NCBI RefSeq assembly: GCF_900141805.1
Contig: NZ_FQYN01000011.1
Coordinates: forward strand, 16,698-80,697
Reading direction: 5' to 3'
Length of the DNA: 64,000 bases
DNA from: Hymenobacter daecheongensis DSM 21074
Lineage (GTDB): Bacteria > Bacteroidota > Bacteroidia > Cytophagales > Hymenobacteraceae
Shown: one piece after another, positions 42,097 to 50,073 of the stretch
Numbering within the stretch: position 1 is the stretch's first letter
How the letters are laid out: the number at the start of each line of letters is the position of its first letter
Made by a program: the position numbers and the translations under genes
Notes under the pieces: generated by a model
Told to the model about the DNA's origin: nothing
The model's input: the letters and a program-made list of their open reading frames with translations, nothing else
The model's database searches: none

Positions 42097-43152
42097 ATGA
42101 AAAAGACCACTAAATCCGCCGCCAAGAAATCCACCAGCAAGGCCACTGCCGCCCGCCCCGACGTGTACCAGATTGTGACCGACCGCATTATTTCGGCCCT
42201 CGAAGGCGGCATCATTCCGTGGCGCAAGCCGTGGAACGCGGTTTATGGCTTGCCCCGCAACTACGCCACCGGCCGCGTTTATAGTGGTATCAACCTGTTT
42301 TTGCTGCATTTCAGCGGTGCCCTGCCGTTTTTCATGACGTTCAAGCAGGCCCTCGAAATGGGCGGTAATGTCCGCAAGGGGGCCAAAGGTCATCAGGTGG
42401 TGTACTACAACGTTTCCACCCGCGAGAACAAGCAAACCGGCAAAGAGGAGAAAATGCCCTTTCTGAAGTATTACACCGTGTTTTCGGTGGAGGATATCGA
42501 AGGCATTGAGTTTGATTTGCCCAAAGTGGAGAAGCGCGAATTCACCCCCAGCGAGGTAGCCGAGGGTATTGTGGAGGCGTGGGACGGCAAGCCCGCCATT
42601 CAGCACCTGCACCAGCGCGCCTACTACTCCCCTTCGCTGGACTTTGTGAATATGCCCAAGCCGGAGACGTTCACCACGTCGGAAGGCTACTACCAAACCC
42701 TTTTCCACGAACTGACCCACAGCACCGGCCACAAGGCCCGCCTTGACCGCGCCGACCTGACCGCCGGCGAAGGCAAGCAGAGCCTGAGCTATGCCCGCGA
42801 GGAGTTGACCGCCGAAATGGGCGCTTCGTTCCTGAGTGCCGCCGCCGGCATTGCGACCGAGCAGACCGAGGAAAACGCCGTGGCTTATATCCAAAGCTGG
42901 TTGGAGCGGCTGAAAAATGATAAGCAGCTAGTCATCAAAGCCGCCAGCAAGGCCCAAAAAGCCGCCGAGCTGATTCTGGGTCATACCAACGAGCCGGACG
43001 AGCCGCAGGCTCAGGAGCAGCCCGCCGAGCAGTTGCAGCAGCCGGAGCGCGGCGCGGTGATGGTGGCCGCCACGAGCGAGGCAGCACCCGAGCTTGACGC
43101 CATCGGCCGCGAGTACGCTGCCGCAGAGTTGAGCTGGCTAGCCGCCGCTTAG
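42097..43152 (+). CDS. ArdC-like antirestriction / zincin metallopeptidase protein
   Basis: 351 residues. The N-terminal ArdC domain (about 25-150) has DRIISALEGGIIPWRKPWN and the GGNVRKGAKGHQVVYY block. A zincin-like domain follows, with HELTHSTGH at about 205-213 (HExxH) and a later Glu in AREELTAEMGA. ArdC-type proteins protect incoming plasmid DNA from restriction and may bind single-stranded DNA. The tail is Gln/Glu-rich. It is transcribed from shared element copy 2. Confidence 0.88.
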   Translation: MKKTTKSAAKKSTSKATAARPDVYQIVTDRIISALEGGIIPWRKPWNAVYGLPRNYATGRVYSGINLFLLHFSGALPFFMTFKQALEMGGNVRKGAKGHQVVYYNVSTRENKQTGKEEKMPFLKYYTVFSVEDIEGIEFDLPKVEKREFTPSEVAEGIVEAWDGKPAIQHLHQRAYYSPSLDFVNMPKPETFTTSEGYYQTLFHELTHSTGHKARLDRADLTAGEGKQSLSYAREELTAEMGASFLSAAAGIATEQTEENAVAYIQSWLERLKNDKQLVIKAASKAQKAAELILGHTNEPDEPQAQEQPAEQLQQPERGAVMVAATSEAAPELDAIGREYAAAELSWLAAA

Positions 43153-43163
43153 CTCTCAGGGCC

Positions 43164-43191
43164 GGGGTAGCAGCAAAGCCGCTGCTACCCC
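43164..43191. terminator. 11-bp hairpin after the ArdC-like gene
   Basis: GGGGTAGCAGC (43164-43174) pairs perfectly with 43181-43191 around AAAGCC. No T-run follows, so it may act as an RNA 3' stabiliser or attenuator rather than a true terminator. Confidence 0.55.
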
Positions 43192-43198
43192 AAAGCTC

Positions 43199-43238
43199 CT
43201 AGCCCTAGCCATAATTCTAGCCCTAGCTCTAATTCTAG
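43199..43238. repeat. 18-bp tandem repeat, 2.2 copies
   Basis: CTAGCCCTAGC followed by a 7-base variable end (CATAATT, then TCTAATT), at 43199-43216 and 43217-43234, then CTAG. Directly upstream of the next gene. Possible regulator site or replication slippage. Confidence 0.6.
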
Positions 43239-43249
43239 TCTCTTTCCTG

Positions 43250-43540
43250 ATGAAAGCCAGCGAAGCCCCCACCATTCAGCACCCCAGTTGGAACCAGTAC
43301 CGCAACCGGATAATAGCCGCCATCGCCGACGTGGAGGTAATGATGCAGCAGCTTGGCAAAGGCATTAACAGCGAGGTGCTGACCGAGGAGGTAGCCGAGC
43401 GCCTGATGATGGAAATAGACACGCCCGAGGCGTACGAGGCGCTGCTAAAGCTGGTTCGGGCGACCCGGGCAATAGCCCGCGAGGGCCTGCGTATGACCCG
43501 CGAGGAGCAGGGAGGCCAATACGCCTTGCTTCTCGTATGA
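43250..43540 (+). CDS. Small helical hypothetical protein
   Basis: 96 residues, predicted all-helical, with an acidic middle (LTEEVAERLMMEIDTPEAYEA). First of three small genes between the ArdC-like gene and the terminator at 44443. No recognised family. Confidence 0.55.
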   Translation: MKASEAPTIQHPSWNQYRNRIIAAIADVEVMMQQLGKGINSEVLTEEVAERLMMEIDTPEAYEALLKLVRATRAIAREGLRMTREEQGGQYALLLV

Positions 43541-43574
43541 TTCCCTTCTCCTTTCCATCTTATGCTACCTACCC

Positions 43575-43910
43575 ATGCCAGCATATAATGATTTACCCGT
43601 AGGCGAGGCCGTGTATTACCCCTTTGAGAAGGCGGTAGGGCTGATTTATGAAACCTATACGTTCGTTGACGGACCCGACCACCGGCCCGGCGTTTCGCTG
43701 CTGCTGAGCGACGGGCGCAACGTGGGCGGCTTCAATGCCGAGGAGGCTGACCAGTACCTGGTGCCGCTGGGTGATACGGGCCTTCGCTACGAATTTGCTG
43801 ACGTCGGCCAGCTGGCCGGCGACTTCCGGCGCGGCGTGTTTGCCGAGGCCTTCCACAACGCCCACGTCCTGCACCTATCGCGCACATTAGCCAGCGCCCC
43901 GCAGCGCTAA
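43575..43910 (+). CDS. Hypothetical protein
   Basis: 111 residues. N-terminal half beta (VGEAVYYPFEKAVGLIYETY, then SLLLSDGRNVGGF), C-terminal half helical. It starts 34 bp after the previous gene. No recognised family; the start resembles small SH3-like plasmid proteins. Confidence 0.55.
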   Translation: MPAYNDLPVGEAVYYPFEKAVGLIYETYTFVDGPDHRPGVSLLLSDGRNVGGFNAEEADQYLVPLGDTGLRYEFADVGQLAGDFRRGVFAEAFHNAHVLHLSRTLASAPQR

Positions 43911-43966
43911 GCCGCCGGCCGGGCCTGACCAGCCCGGCCGCTTCTTCATCCCTAACCAGTACCCCG

Positions 43967-44389
43967 ATGAGCCAAGCCGATAAATTCGACCCCACCGCCC
44001 GGACTTACGCCGCGCAGGAGGCCTACTTAGCCATTGAGCAGCAACCCCACGACAAAGCCGAGAAGCAGCTGCTGGAGCAGGCGCGCTGCTACGTCCGAGC
44101 CCACAGCCACCAGAATGATTTGCGCGACCTAGCCGGCGCAATCCGGCAACTGATGGGTGACGCGTACCAGGTAGGGTGCGGCAGCTCTCATATCTGGGTT
44201 AAGCGCTGCCCAACCGACGCCGGGCCGCGTGGCCCGGAGCGGCTGGCCGTCGTCGCTGACCAACTGACCACGGCTTACCGGGATTGGTTCGAGCCCAGGG
44301 TGCCCGGAGGCCCCCGCCGTAGTATCCGCACCGAGCAAGGCTTGCCCGTTGCCGGGGTTCCAATCACTACCAGCACCCCTACGCGATGA
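43967..44389 (+). CDS. Hypothetical protein
   Basis: 140 residues. Helical N-terminal half (TYAAQEAYLAIEQQPHDKAE), then a beta part (GCGSSHIWVKRCP) and a disordered tail. Last gene before the terminator at 44443. Not recognised. Confidence 0.55.
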   Translation: MSQADKFDPTARTYAAQEAYLAIEQQPHDKAEKQLLEQARCYVRAHSHQNDLRDLAGAIRQLMGDAYQVGCGSSHIWVKRCPTDAGPRGPERLAVVADQLTTAYRDWFEPRVPGGPRRSIRTEQGLPVAGVPITTSTPTR

Positions 44390-44442
44390 CTGAGCGCGTG
44401 GCGTGCATACTACACGAGTAGCCCCGCCGCCATCAAGCCACC

Positions 44443-44480
44443 GAGCGCAGCAGCCTTCCCGGTTGTTGCGCTCTTTTTTT
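44443..44480 (+). terminator. Terminator of the small-gene cluster
   Basis: GAGCGCA (44443-44449) pairs with TGCGCTC (44467-44473), with a partial inner stem, followed by seven T. Confidence 0.8.
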
Positions 44481-44518
44481 GCCCATTCCAGCGGGGGCAG
44501 TGGGGGAAAATCAGATGT

Positions 44519-44583
44519 AAAATGCGTTATTATAAATGCACAAAGTGCATCTATTTGGGTATGATTTGCGTTTAATAAGTAAG
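44519..44583 (+). promoter_or_regulatory. Shared 65-bp upstream element, copy 3
   Basis: This copy holds a perfect dyad ATGCACAAAGTGCAT at 44536-44550, overlapping the expected -33 region, and GCGTTTAATAAGTA at its end. GGGGGCAGTGGGGGAAAA precedes it at 44493. The DUF3846-like gene starts 29 bp downstream. Confidence 0.78.
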
Positions 44584-44612
44584 TAGGAAACGCACCTAAA
44601 CCCCTTTCTGAT

Positions 44613-45266
44613 ATGGAAATTACCCCCGTTCCCCAGCCCGCCGCGCAGCCCGTCGTTCTGGCTGGCCCGCACCTTTTCAATCTGTCCAATGTGCAGATGT
44701 TCTACGGCGGTGCCGGTGCCGCCCTGACCGTGGCCGCATGGTGGAAGAAGCTCCCCGCTACCGTGTTTCTGCAAGTCACCCAGCGCGGCGATGCCTTGTT
44801 GGCAACGATGGTCGGCGTAACCGCCGGCGGCCAGGTGGTGACGACGCCGGCATACTACTTAGGCCCGTTCCGCATCGAGGGTACCGAACGCGTATTCTCT
44901 ACCGTTCGGGAGCTAGGCGAGTACCTGTTGGCCCAGCGTACCGCAATGGTGCCGACCGAGGACACCGCCACGGTGCTGGGGCTGGATGGGAGCCTGACCG
45001 AGATACGCCCGAGCAAAGGCAAAACCTTCAAATTCGACCAGCTACGGCCCCTTATCGGCGCTGATACGCTGGACATTCACTATTTCCAGCACGGCCCGCT
45101 TGCCGGCTATATTCTGGTAATCGACGACAACGGCAAATACAGCGGGGCCGCGCTCAATTTGTTGGCTACGGCCGCTTGGTTCGACACCTACCCGCCCGAG
45201 CAGTACAGCCCAATTGATGTAGTAGTCGGCACCGTTGTTCTAATGAAATCCGAGCAGCTGCGCTAG
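44613..45266 (+). CDS. DUF3846-like protein
   Basis: 217 residues. Residues about 115-215 (GYILVIDDNGKYSGAALNLL, AATAWF-like helix and VVVGTVVLM) match the DUF3846 pattern, a domain of phage and plasmid proteins of unknown function. The N-terminal half contains YYLGPFRIEG, echoed by GPFRIPG in the protein at 45745. Transcribed from shared element copy 3 and ended by the hairpin at 45281. Confidence 0.65.
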   Translation: MEITPVPQPAAQPVVLAGPHLFNLSNVQMFYGGAGAALTVAAWWKKLPATVFLQVTQRGDALLATMVGVTAGGQVVTTPAYYLGPFRIEGTERVFSTVRELGEYLLAQRTAMVPTEDTATVLGLDGSLTEIRPSKGKTFKFDQLRPLIGADTLDIHYFQHGPLAGYILVIDDNGKYSGAALNLLATAAWFDTYPPEQYSPIDVVVGTVVLMKSEQLR

Positions 45267-45280
45267 TTACTTCAGGTAAG

Positions 45281-45307
45281 AAAGCCGCCCCCAACCGGGC
45301 GGCTTTT
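45281..45307 (+). terminator. Rho-independent terminator
   Basis: AAAGCCGCCC (45281-45290) pairs with GGGCGGCTTT (45297-45306), followed by more T. It closes the DUF3846-like gene and insulates the next promoter. Confidence 0.92.
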
Positions 45308-45337
45308 TTCGTGCCCGTTCCGCAGAAACCTGCTGAT

Positions 45338-45402
45338 AAAATACGCATAAATAAATGTACAAAGTGCATCTATTTAGGTATGATTTACGTTTAATAAGTA
45401 TA
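45338..45402 (+). promoter_or_regulatory. Shared 65-bp upstream element, copy 4
   Basis: Near-identical to copy 3 over its right half: ATGTACAAAGTGCAT (dyad with one mismatch) and TTACGTTTAATAAGTATA. -7-like TAcgTTTa at 45386-45393. No G-rich leader motif in this copy. The next ATG is 31 bp downstream. Confidence 0.78.
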
Positions 45403-45433
45403 GCAAAGCTGCTCACCCTTTAGCTCTCTTTCT

Positions 45434-45721
45434 ATGCTGACCGCCCCCACTCCCGCCCCCGTTGCCACGCTTTCCAATGCTGGCCTGATGCTGATGGTAC
45501 AGTCAGCCCGCAGCAACCTACGGCGCGTGCTGAACCACCCGGCTTTCACGCCGGAGCGCCGCCAGAAGGCCGAGGGCCTGATTAGTAAATCCATTGACGC
45601 GGCCCAACTGATGAAGTGGAAGGCCCTGGCCATTGCCGAGAGCGAGAAATGGGAAGACGCTCAGCTTGAGAAAGAAGCCCGTGAGTTAGGCCCAGCCGCT
45701 CACCCCAACTACCTCTATTAG
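45434..45721 (+). CDS. Small helical hypothetical protein
   Basis: 95 residues, helical, basic middle (SARSNLRRVLNHPAFTPERR). Start fixed by its distance from shared element copy 4. Not recognised. Confidence 0.6.
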   Translation: MLTAPTPAPVATLSNAGLMLMVQSARSNLRRVLNHPAFTPERRQKAEGLISKSIDAAQLMKWKALAIAESEKWEDAQLEKEARELGPAAHPNYLY

Positions 45722-45744
45722 TTCCTACCCAAGTCCTTACTCCG

Positions 45745-46497
45745 ATGAAAAAGACCAGCCCAGAAACGCCCGCTTTCAACCAGCCAGTTTACCATTTTCA
45801 GCACCGCGAGAACGGTAGCCTTATTGTAGTCCGGGGCGAGTTGTCCGATTTCTATGGCTTCTATGATATAGAAGAGTTTGCCGGCACCGACCAACAGGAT
45901 GCCGCGCAGCGGGCCGATGCTGGCAACTGGAAAGACCTTGCTGACTTCTTGTACTTGGAAGTGCCCGCCGAAGGGGCACCGCGGATTCTCGAACTCGTCG
46001 CCGGCACCGTAGACCAGGTGCAGGACGTGACTGCCCAGCACCCCGGCCCGTTTCGCATTCCGGGGCGGGTACCCTTCACGGCCACTGACCAGGCCGACGA
46101 GTACGCGACGCTGAGCGACCTGGCTGCTGAAATGAAGCCCCAGCCCGCGCAGTACCGGGGGCGCATCGTGGCGCAGGGCGGGCTACTCCGGTGGTTTGCG
46201 TTTGAGGAAGAGATGGGCGGCAGCGGGGAATGCCCGTGGGAGCCGGTAGAGTTGAACTTGGGAGCCTACCCGCACGATTCGTACGCCTACCATTCCGGCA
46301 AGCGGGCCACCCCGGAGCAGGGCCAGGGCTACGGCACTGTGACCCTGTGGCAGCAGCCAGACGGGGCGCAGCGGTACTACGTCGAAATTGCGCCCATTGA
46401 GGGACATGCCTTTCCCTATCTAGTGGCGCACACGCCAGCAGAGGTGCGTAGCTGGTATGATTTCCGGTTCACGCCCTACGCCCCGCCGACTGTCTGA
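45745..46497 (+). CDS. Hypothetical protein
   Basis: 250 residues, 23 bp after the previous gene, so in the same operon. Mixed alpha/beta and acidic. PFRIPGRVPFTATDQADEYA recalls a segment of the DUF3846-like protein. Aromatic-rich C-terminus. Not recognised. Confidence 0.6.
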   Translation: MKKTSPETPAFNQPVYHFQHRENGSLIVVRGELSDFYGFYDIEEFAGTDQQDAAQRADAGNWKDLADFLYLEVPAEGAPRILELVAGTVDQVQDVTAQHPGPFRIPGRVPFTATDQADEYATLSDLAAEMKPQPAQYRGRIVAQGGLLRWFAFEEEMGGSGECPWEPVELNLGAYPHDSYAYHSGKRATPEQGQGYGTVTLWQQPDGAQRYYVEIAPIEGHAFPYLVAHTPAEVRSWYDFRFTPYAPPTV

Positions 46498-46722
46498 TTA
46501 AACTGGTCCACCCCCGCTCAGACTGGGAGGTAGGCCATTTTTTCCTCCCCACCGCCCTTGTTTTGTTCGCTACTGTAACATCGTAGGTTTATTATATGAA
46601 CTTGCGTTTCAAAGTCTTATTTGCCGGATTAGAAACCAGACATAAGCTATAGCTCAGGCTAGCTTTGCTTCAGGATAGTTTTGCATCTCGCTCTTACCGC
46701 CGCTTATCCTCACTTGCACACT

Positions 46723-47841
46723 ATGACAGTCAATGATTTGCTCCAACATCCAGTTCTTGATATCCCAAAGGATTGGCGGGAAAAAGGTAGGGAATCATAC
46801 TATCAGCACGTCATACAGACTATCAGAGAGTACACTTCACTTGTCGATAAACTGGATGATTTTGAGGTAGATGGCAGTAAGATATATATGGGGCAAATAC
46901 CTAATACTGCTTTCATCCAACACCCAGTAAGGAATATAAATCAAGCTCTGATACATGCACTGCAACGCTATTTCAATCAAGGCAGTCCAAGTGTAGCTTA
47001 TAAGATGTTTGCCGAGTTCTTTGCTCAAAGCACGAAGGGCCAGCAGTATGCCATGCTATCCCCTGATTCTTTTCTTACTTCCAAAATACTGCGCGAAAGC
47101 GATGTGCTATACCGCTTGCGGTCAGAAAGCGCGTATGCGCCAGATGCTGCTGGCATGTTTCACATCCCATTTGACAGGCGTTATTTAGTAGCTAACCAGC
47201 GATTCAGTATATCAGGTTACCCTTGTCTCTATGCTGCAAGTTCGGTCCACCTAGCTTACAAAGAACTCAGGAATCCTGGCTGGACGCCAAGCCTTTATGC
47301 AGCAAAGCTTAAGGCAGTACGTAATGAGATTGGTCAAATTGTGTTATTGGATTTACGCAATCATGTCAGCGAAATGCGTCGCAAGCACATAAACAGACCA
47401 CACTCGTATGATGGTCAGTTGATGAAGTTCTTTGCCACTTGGCCTTTAGTGATGGCAACGAGTGTCCCAGTCCGAGATTCTGACAGATTTCACGAAGAAT
47501 ACGTTATCCCTCAACTGGTTTTGGAATGGGTAAACACGACTAGCCGAGGTGGCGGTAGAGGTGGATTTTTTAGCGGAATATCATTTTCATCTTCACGATT
47601 ATCCCCAGAAGACCCAACTTATGCTGATGCTTACAATGTGGTTATCCCTGCGCATAGCTCTACTTCAAAGGGGTTGTGCCCAGTACGCACAAAGCAGATT
47701 CAGGTATCATCTCCTATCACAATCGAAAGCCTAGACCCACATACACTGAGTAATGCTATTGCTGATAATCAGCATGCTCAACTGCTTCAGGATGCCTTAC
47801 AAACCAAGGAATTTGAAACCATCCACCCATATAGAGGATAG
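46723..47841 (+). CDS. RES-domain protein
   Basis: 372 residues from the ATG at 46723. The segment MFHIPFDRRYLVANQRFSIS, then GYPCLYAASSVHLAYKEL (about residues 144-182) carries the R..R and S/E signature of RES domains, whose best-known members are NAD-degrading toxins with an ADP-ribosyltransferase-like fold. The N-terminal 130 residues are of unknown type. Clearly AT-richer than its neighbours, so probably a recent insertion. No typical DUF2384/Xre antitoxin is adjacent; a small HTH-like gene lies 200 bp downstream. It may instead belong to the longer RES subgroup of unknown role. Confidence 0.7.
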   Translation: MTVNDLLQHPVLDIPKDWREKGRESYYQHVIQTIREYTSLVDKLDDFEVDGSKIYMGQIPNTAFIQHPVRNINQALIHALQRYFNQGSPSVAYKMFAEFFAQSTKGQQYAMLSPDSFLTSKILRESDVLYRLRSESAYAPDAAGMFHIPFDRRYLVANQRFSISGYPCLYAASSVHLAYKELRNPGWTPSLYAAKLKAVRNEIGQIVLLDLRNHVSEMRRKHINRPHSYDGQLMKFFATWPLVMATSVPVRDSDRFHEEYVIPQLVLEWVNTTSRGGGRGGFFSGISFSSSRLSPEDPTYADAYNVVIPAHSSTSKGLCPVRTKQIQVSSPITIESLDPHTLSNAIADNQHAQLLQDALQTKEFETIHPYRG

Positions 47842-48042
47842 CACTATCATGCGTATGCCAATAGCTAGTTAACTATTTGGCTCAATCAATGTGCAATTGA
47901 ACTAGTCATTATTGAAGTGTAGAGAGTTTCGTTGTGCAACTACACCAGCGGGCCATATTTTGCCGTATTCCCCAATGAGGAATTTACCAGTGCATCAAGC
48001 AAAGAGGTAACTTTCCGGCTGGTATTACCCTTCATCCTCCTT

Positions 48043-48360
48043 ATGGCATCGACTTCCGCGCCCGCGCCCATTTCCTTCAAGGTCACGTTAGACAACACCG
48101 ACCTGACCATCAAAGCTTCGACGCTGGCGGAGCTGCTGGACGGAACCCGGATGCTGAAAAAGGATATTGTCGCCTTGTGGAACATCAACCCGCGCACCTA
48201 CGATAAGCGCCACGACCAGCCGGGCGGCATGACCCAGGACGAGCTACACAAGCTTGCTGCGGCCCTGAAAGTGCCGTATCTGGACATTGCTAAACTGGTG
48301 TACCAAGAGTGCACGGCCGACCCTAACGCTCGTAAAACGCCACTCAACAAAGCCGAGTAA
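48043..48360 (+). CDS. Small HTH-like protein
   Basis: 105 residues from the ATG at 48043; the longer frame from 47932 has no start support. Residues 32-90 (KKDIVALWNINPRTYDKRHD, then TQDELHKLAAALKVPYLDIA) look like an XRE-type HTH. It could regulate the RES gene upstream or the gene 14 bp downstream. Confidence 0.55.
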   Translation: MASTSAPAPISFKVTLDNTDLTIKASTLAELLDGTRMLKKDIVALWNINPRTYDKRHDQPGGMTQDELHKLAAALKVPYLDIAKLVYQECTADPNARKTPLNKAE

Positions 48361-48374
48361 CATCTTGTGCTGCG

Positions 48375-48755
48375 ATGAACATTGACGACCTGCTAGTTCC
48401 ACGTCACCCCCTCCCGCGCCTGCACGAGCAGCAGGTACAGGCGTTGCAGCAGCTGCCGGAAACGGAACGCGCCGAGCAGGCGCAGCTGCTGCGCATGGGC
48501 AATGCGGCGTACCGATACCACCAACTAGCGGATGGCCATCTCACAGAAGATGATTTTCACCACTGGCTGACTGGGCTACCGCCCCGGATGCGTCAGGCGA
48601 TGACCGCCGCCGGCTTCGCGGCCGCAAATAGCAGTTGGGCTTTTCGACGCCATGTGCTAGAACGCCGTGACCTCGGATACACGGCTTTTATGCAGCAGCA
48701 GCTTTCGGCCGAGGACTGGGATTTTCTGCAGCAGCAAGGCGTTGAGCCCGCTTAG
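48375..48755 (+). CDS. Hypothetical protein, distant paralogue of 26219-26518
   Basis: 126 residues, helical, Gln-rich N-terminus. 14 bp after the HTH-like gene. Shares the WL/WV...R..M/L...G....F...VL/IL pattern with the protein at 26219. A dyad (CTCTGTT/AACAGAG with TAGCGC/GCGCTA) begins right after its stop and may terminate it. Confidence 0.55.
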   Translation: MNIDDLLVPRHPLPRLHEQQVQALQQLPETERAEQAQLLRMGNAAYRYHQLADGHLTEDDFHHWLTGLPPRMRQAMTAAGFAAANSSWAFRRHVLERRDLGYTAFMQQQLSAEDWDFLQQQGVEPA

Positions 48756-48914
48756 GCTCTGTTCTAGCGCTGGGGTAATAAATTCGCGCTAATCTCCAAC
48801 AGAGGCGGTTTTTATGTTACCCGAAGGGTAAACTCACTTATTCCTTGTAAAGTGAAAATACCTCTTATTTTAGGGTCTTGAAAGCATGGTTAAACCCTAA
48901 CCCCACTCGTTGTC

Positions 48915-49043
48915 ATGGCTATCAAACCCGGACCAAAACCGAACAAACAAGATGGTACACCCGATGAAAGAAGGCGAGTTACTCCAGAAAATCAACCGAA
49001 GCACCCCGATTTAAAGCCTCACAAGCACAAGAAAGGCGCTTGA
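48915..49043 (+). CDS. 42-residue basic small protein
   Basis: MAIKPGPKPNKQDGTPDERR ... ending in HKHKKGA, followed by TGA. Lys/Pro-rich and probably unstructured. It lies in an otherwise gene-free stretch (48756-49240), about 160 bp after the upstream gene and 75 bp before the hairpin at 49118, so it may be a single-gene transcript. Status uncertain. Confidence 0.45.
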   Translation: MAIKPGPKPNKQDGTPDERRRVTPENQPKHPDLKPHKHKKGA

Positions 49044-49117
49044 TAGAATCACATCAGCAATCGAGTTGAAGCCGTGTCGTTGGAATTCCGACGGCCGGTC
49101 TTCTCCGCCCGCAACGC

Positions 49118-49162
49118 AAGAACCCTCGCATCAACTCTCAATAGGTTGGTGCGAGGGTTCTT
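49118..49162. terminator. 13-bp hairpin between convergent units
   Basis: AAGAACCCTCGCA (49118-49130) pairs perfectly with 49150-49162; TTCTT at the right end. It separates the plus-strand small genes from the end of the minus-strand metal operon at 49241. Confidence 0.82.
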
Positions 49163-49240
49163 AGCATTTGGCACTTCCGTCAGGGGCCGCATTTATCGGA
49201 TAGCGCTCAATACTTAGGTAGCGCCCATTTGGCGTAAAGG

Positions 49241-49609
49241 TCAGGAAGTAGCGCTCCGGGCGAGAATGGCCTGTAAATCAGCTGGGATGGGCATGGACTG
49301 CTCCGCCGGCACGTTGGCCCCGCCGGTGTTGCCGGTGGGGATGCGGCCGAAAAGCGAGAGCGGAAAGCCGCCGATGAGGCGCACGAGCTGGCCCAGGATT
49401 TCGCGCCCGTCGCGGGTGCGCAGGCCGTGGCGCAGCATCAGCAGGTGCGTGTGGGTGTGCGGCAGCGCCCAGCGCTGGCCCAGAACGTGGGCGCGTTCGA
49501 GGTGGACGAAGGCCGCAGCCATGTTGTGGCGGCCAGCAGCGGCGCGGGCAGCCTGCAGCTCAGCGCGGTAGTACGGGCGTAGGTGGGAAGGGAGACGGAA
49601 GTTGAGCAT
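49241..49609 (-). CDS. DUF3703 family protein
   Basis: 122 residues. LRPYYRAELQAARAA, AAAFVHLERAHVLGQRWALP and HTHTHLLMLRHGLRTRD followed by REILGQLVRLIGGFPLSLFG match DUF3703. The helical pair with His residues often accompanies metal-resistance genes. Function unknown. Last gene of the metal operon. Confidence 0.82.
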   Translation of the reverse strand: MLNFRLPSHLRPYYRAELQAARAAAGRHNMAAAFVHLERAHVLGQRWALPHTHTHLLMLRHGLRTRDGREILGQLVRLIGGFPLSLFGRIPTGNTGGANVPAEQSMPIPADLQAILARSATS

Positions 49610-49794
49610 AGGGTCGGTGGCTCAGCCGGGTGGTGCCCGCTCAATTAACGCAACGCCGGCAGAGGCTACAACTGCGTGCTGATGACCAGCATTCCAGCGA
49701 GTACATACAGGAAGAAGCGTTGCAGCTTATGGACGGGTTTATGGTGTTCACACATGCGCCTGTAACAGCGGCTGCCTGGCTGCTGGTTCAGAAT

Positions 49795-50061
49795 TTACTG
49801 GACTGTCGTGCCAACTATGTGGCTGCGGGCTTCCTGCTCCCCCTGCTGGCTTTCGTGCTGCACGTAGTATTCCAGTTGGGTACCGGGGGCGAATGCATCC
49901 TGGTCGTGGTAGGGCGAACGGGCGTTGACGGCCACCCGCTGCCAAGGCCCGGCCTCTCCGCCCACGCGGCGGAAAACGTGGGCCACTTCCAGCATTTCTT
50001 TGGAAAAGGCCAAGTGCCGGCCGGTGGGGGTCAGCGTGAGGTCAATTTTTGCGGTGTGCAT
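49795..50061 (-). CDS. Small hypothetical protein of the metal operon
   Basis: 88 residues, 12 bp after the DUF305 gene. No signal peptide; one helix (AFSKEMLEVAHVFRRVG), otherwise polar. Not recognised. A 185-bp gap with no gene separates it from the DUF3703 gene. Confidence 0.5.
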   Translation of the reverse strand: MHTAKIDLTLTPTGRHLAFSKEMLEVAHVFRRVGGEAGPWQRVAVNARSPYHDQDAFAPGTQLEYYVQHESQQGEQEARSHIVGTTVQ

Positions 50062-50073
50062 AGCGAATGAAAC

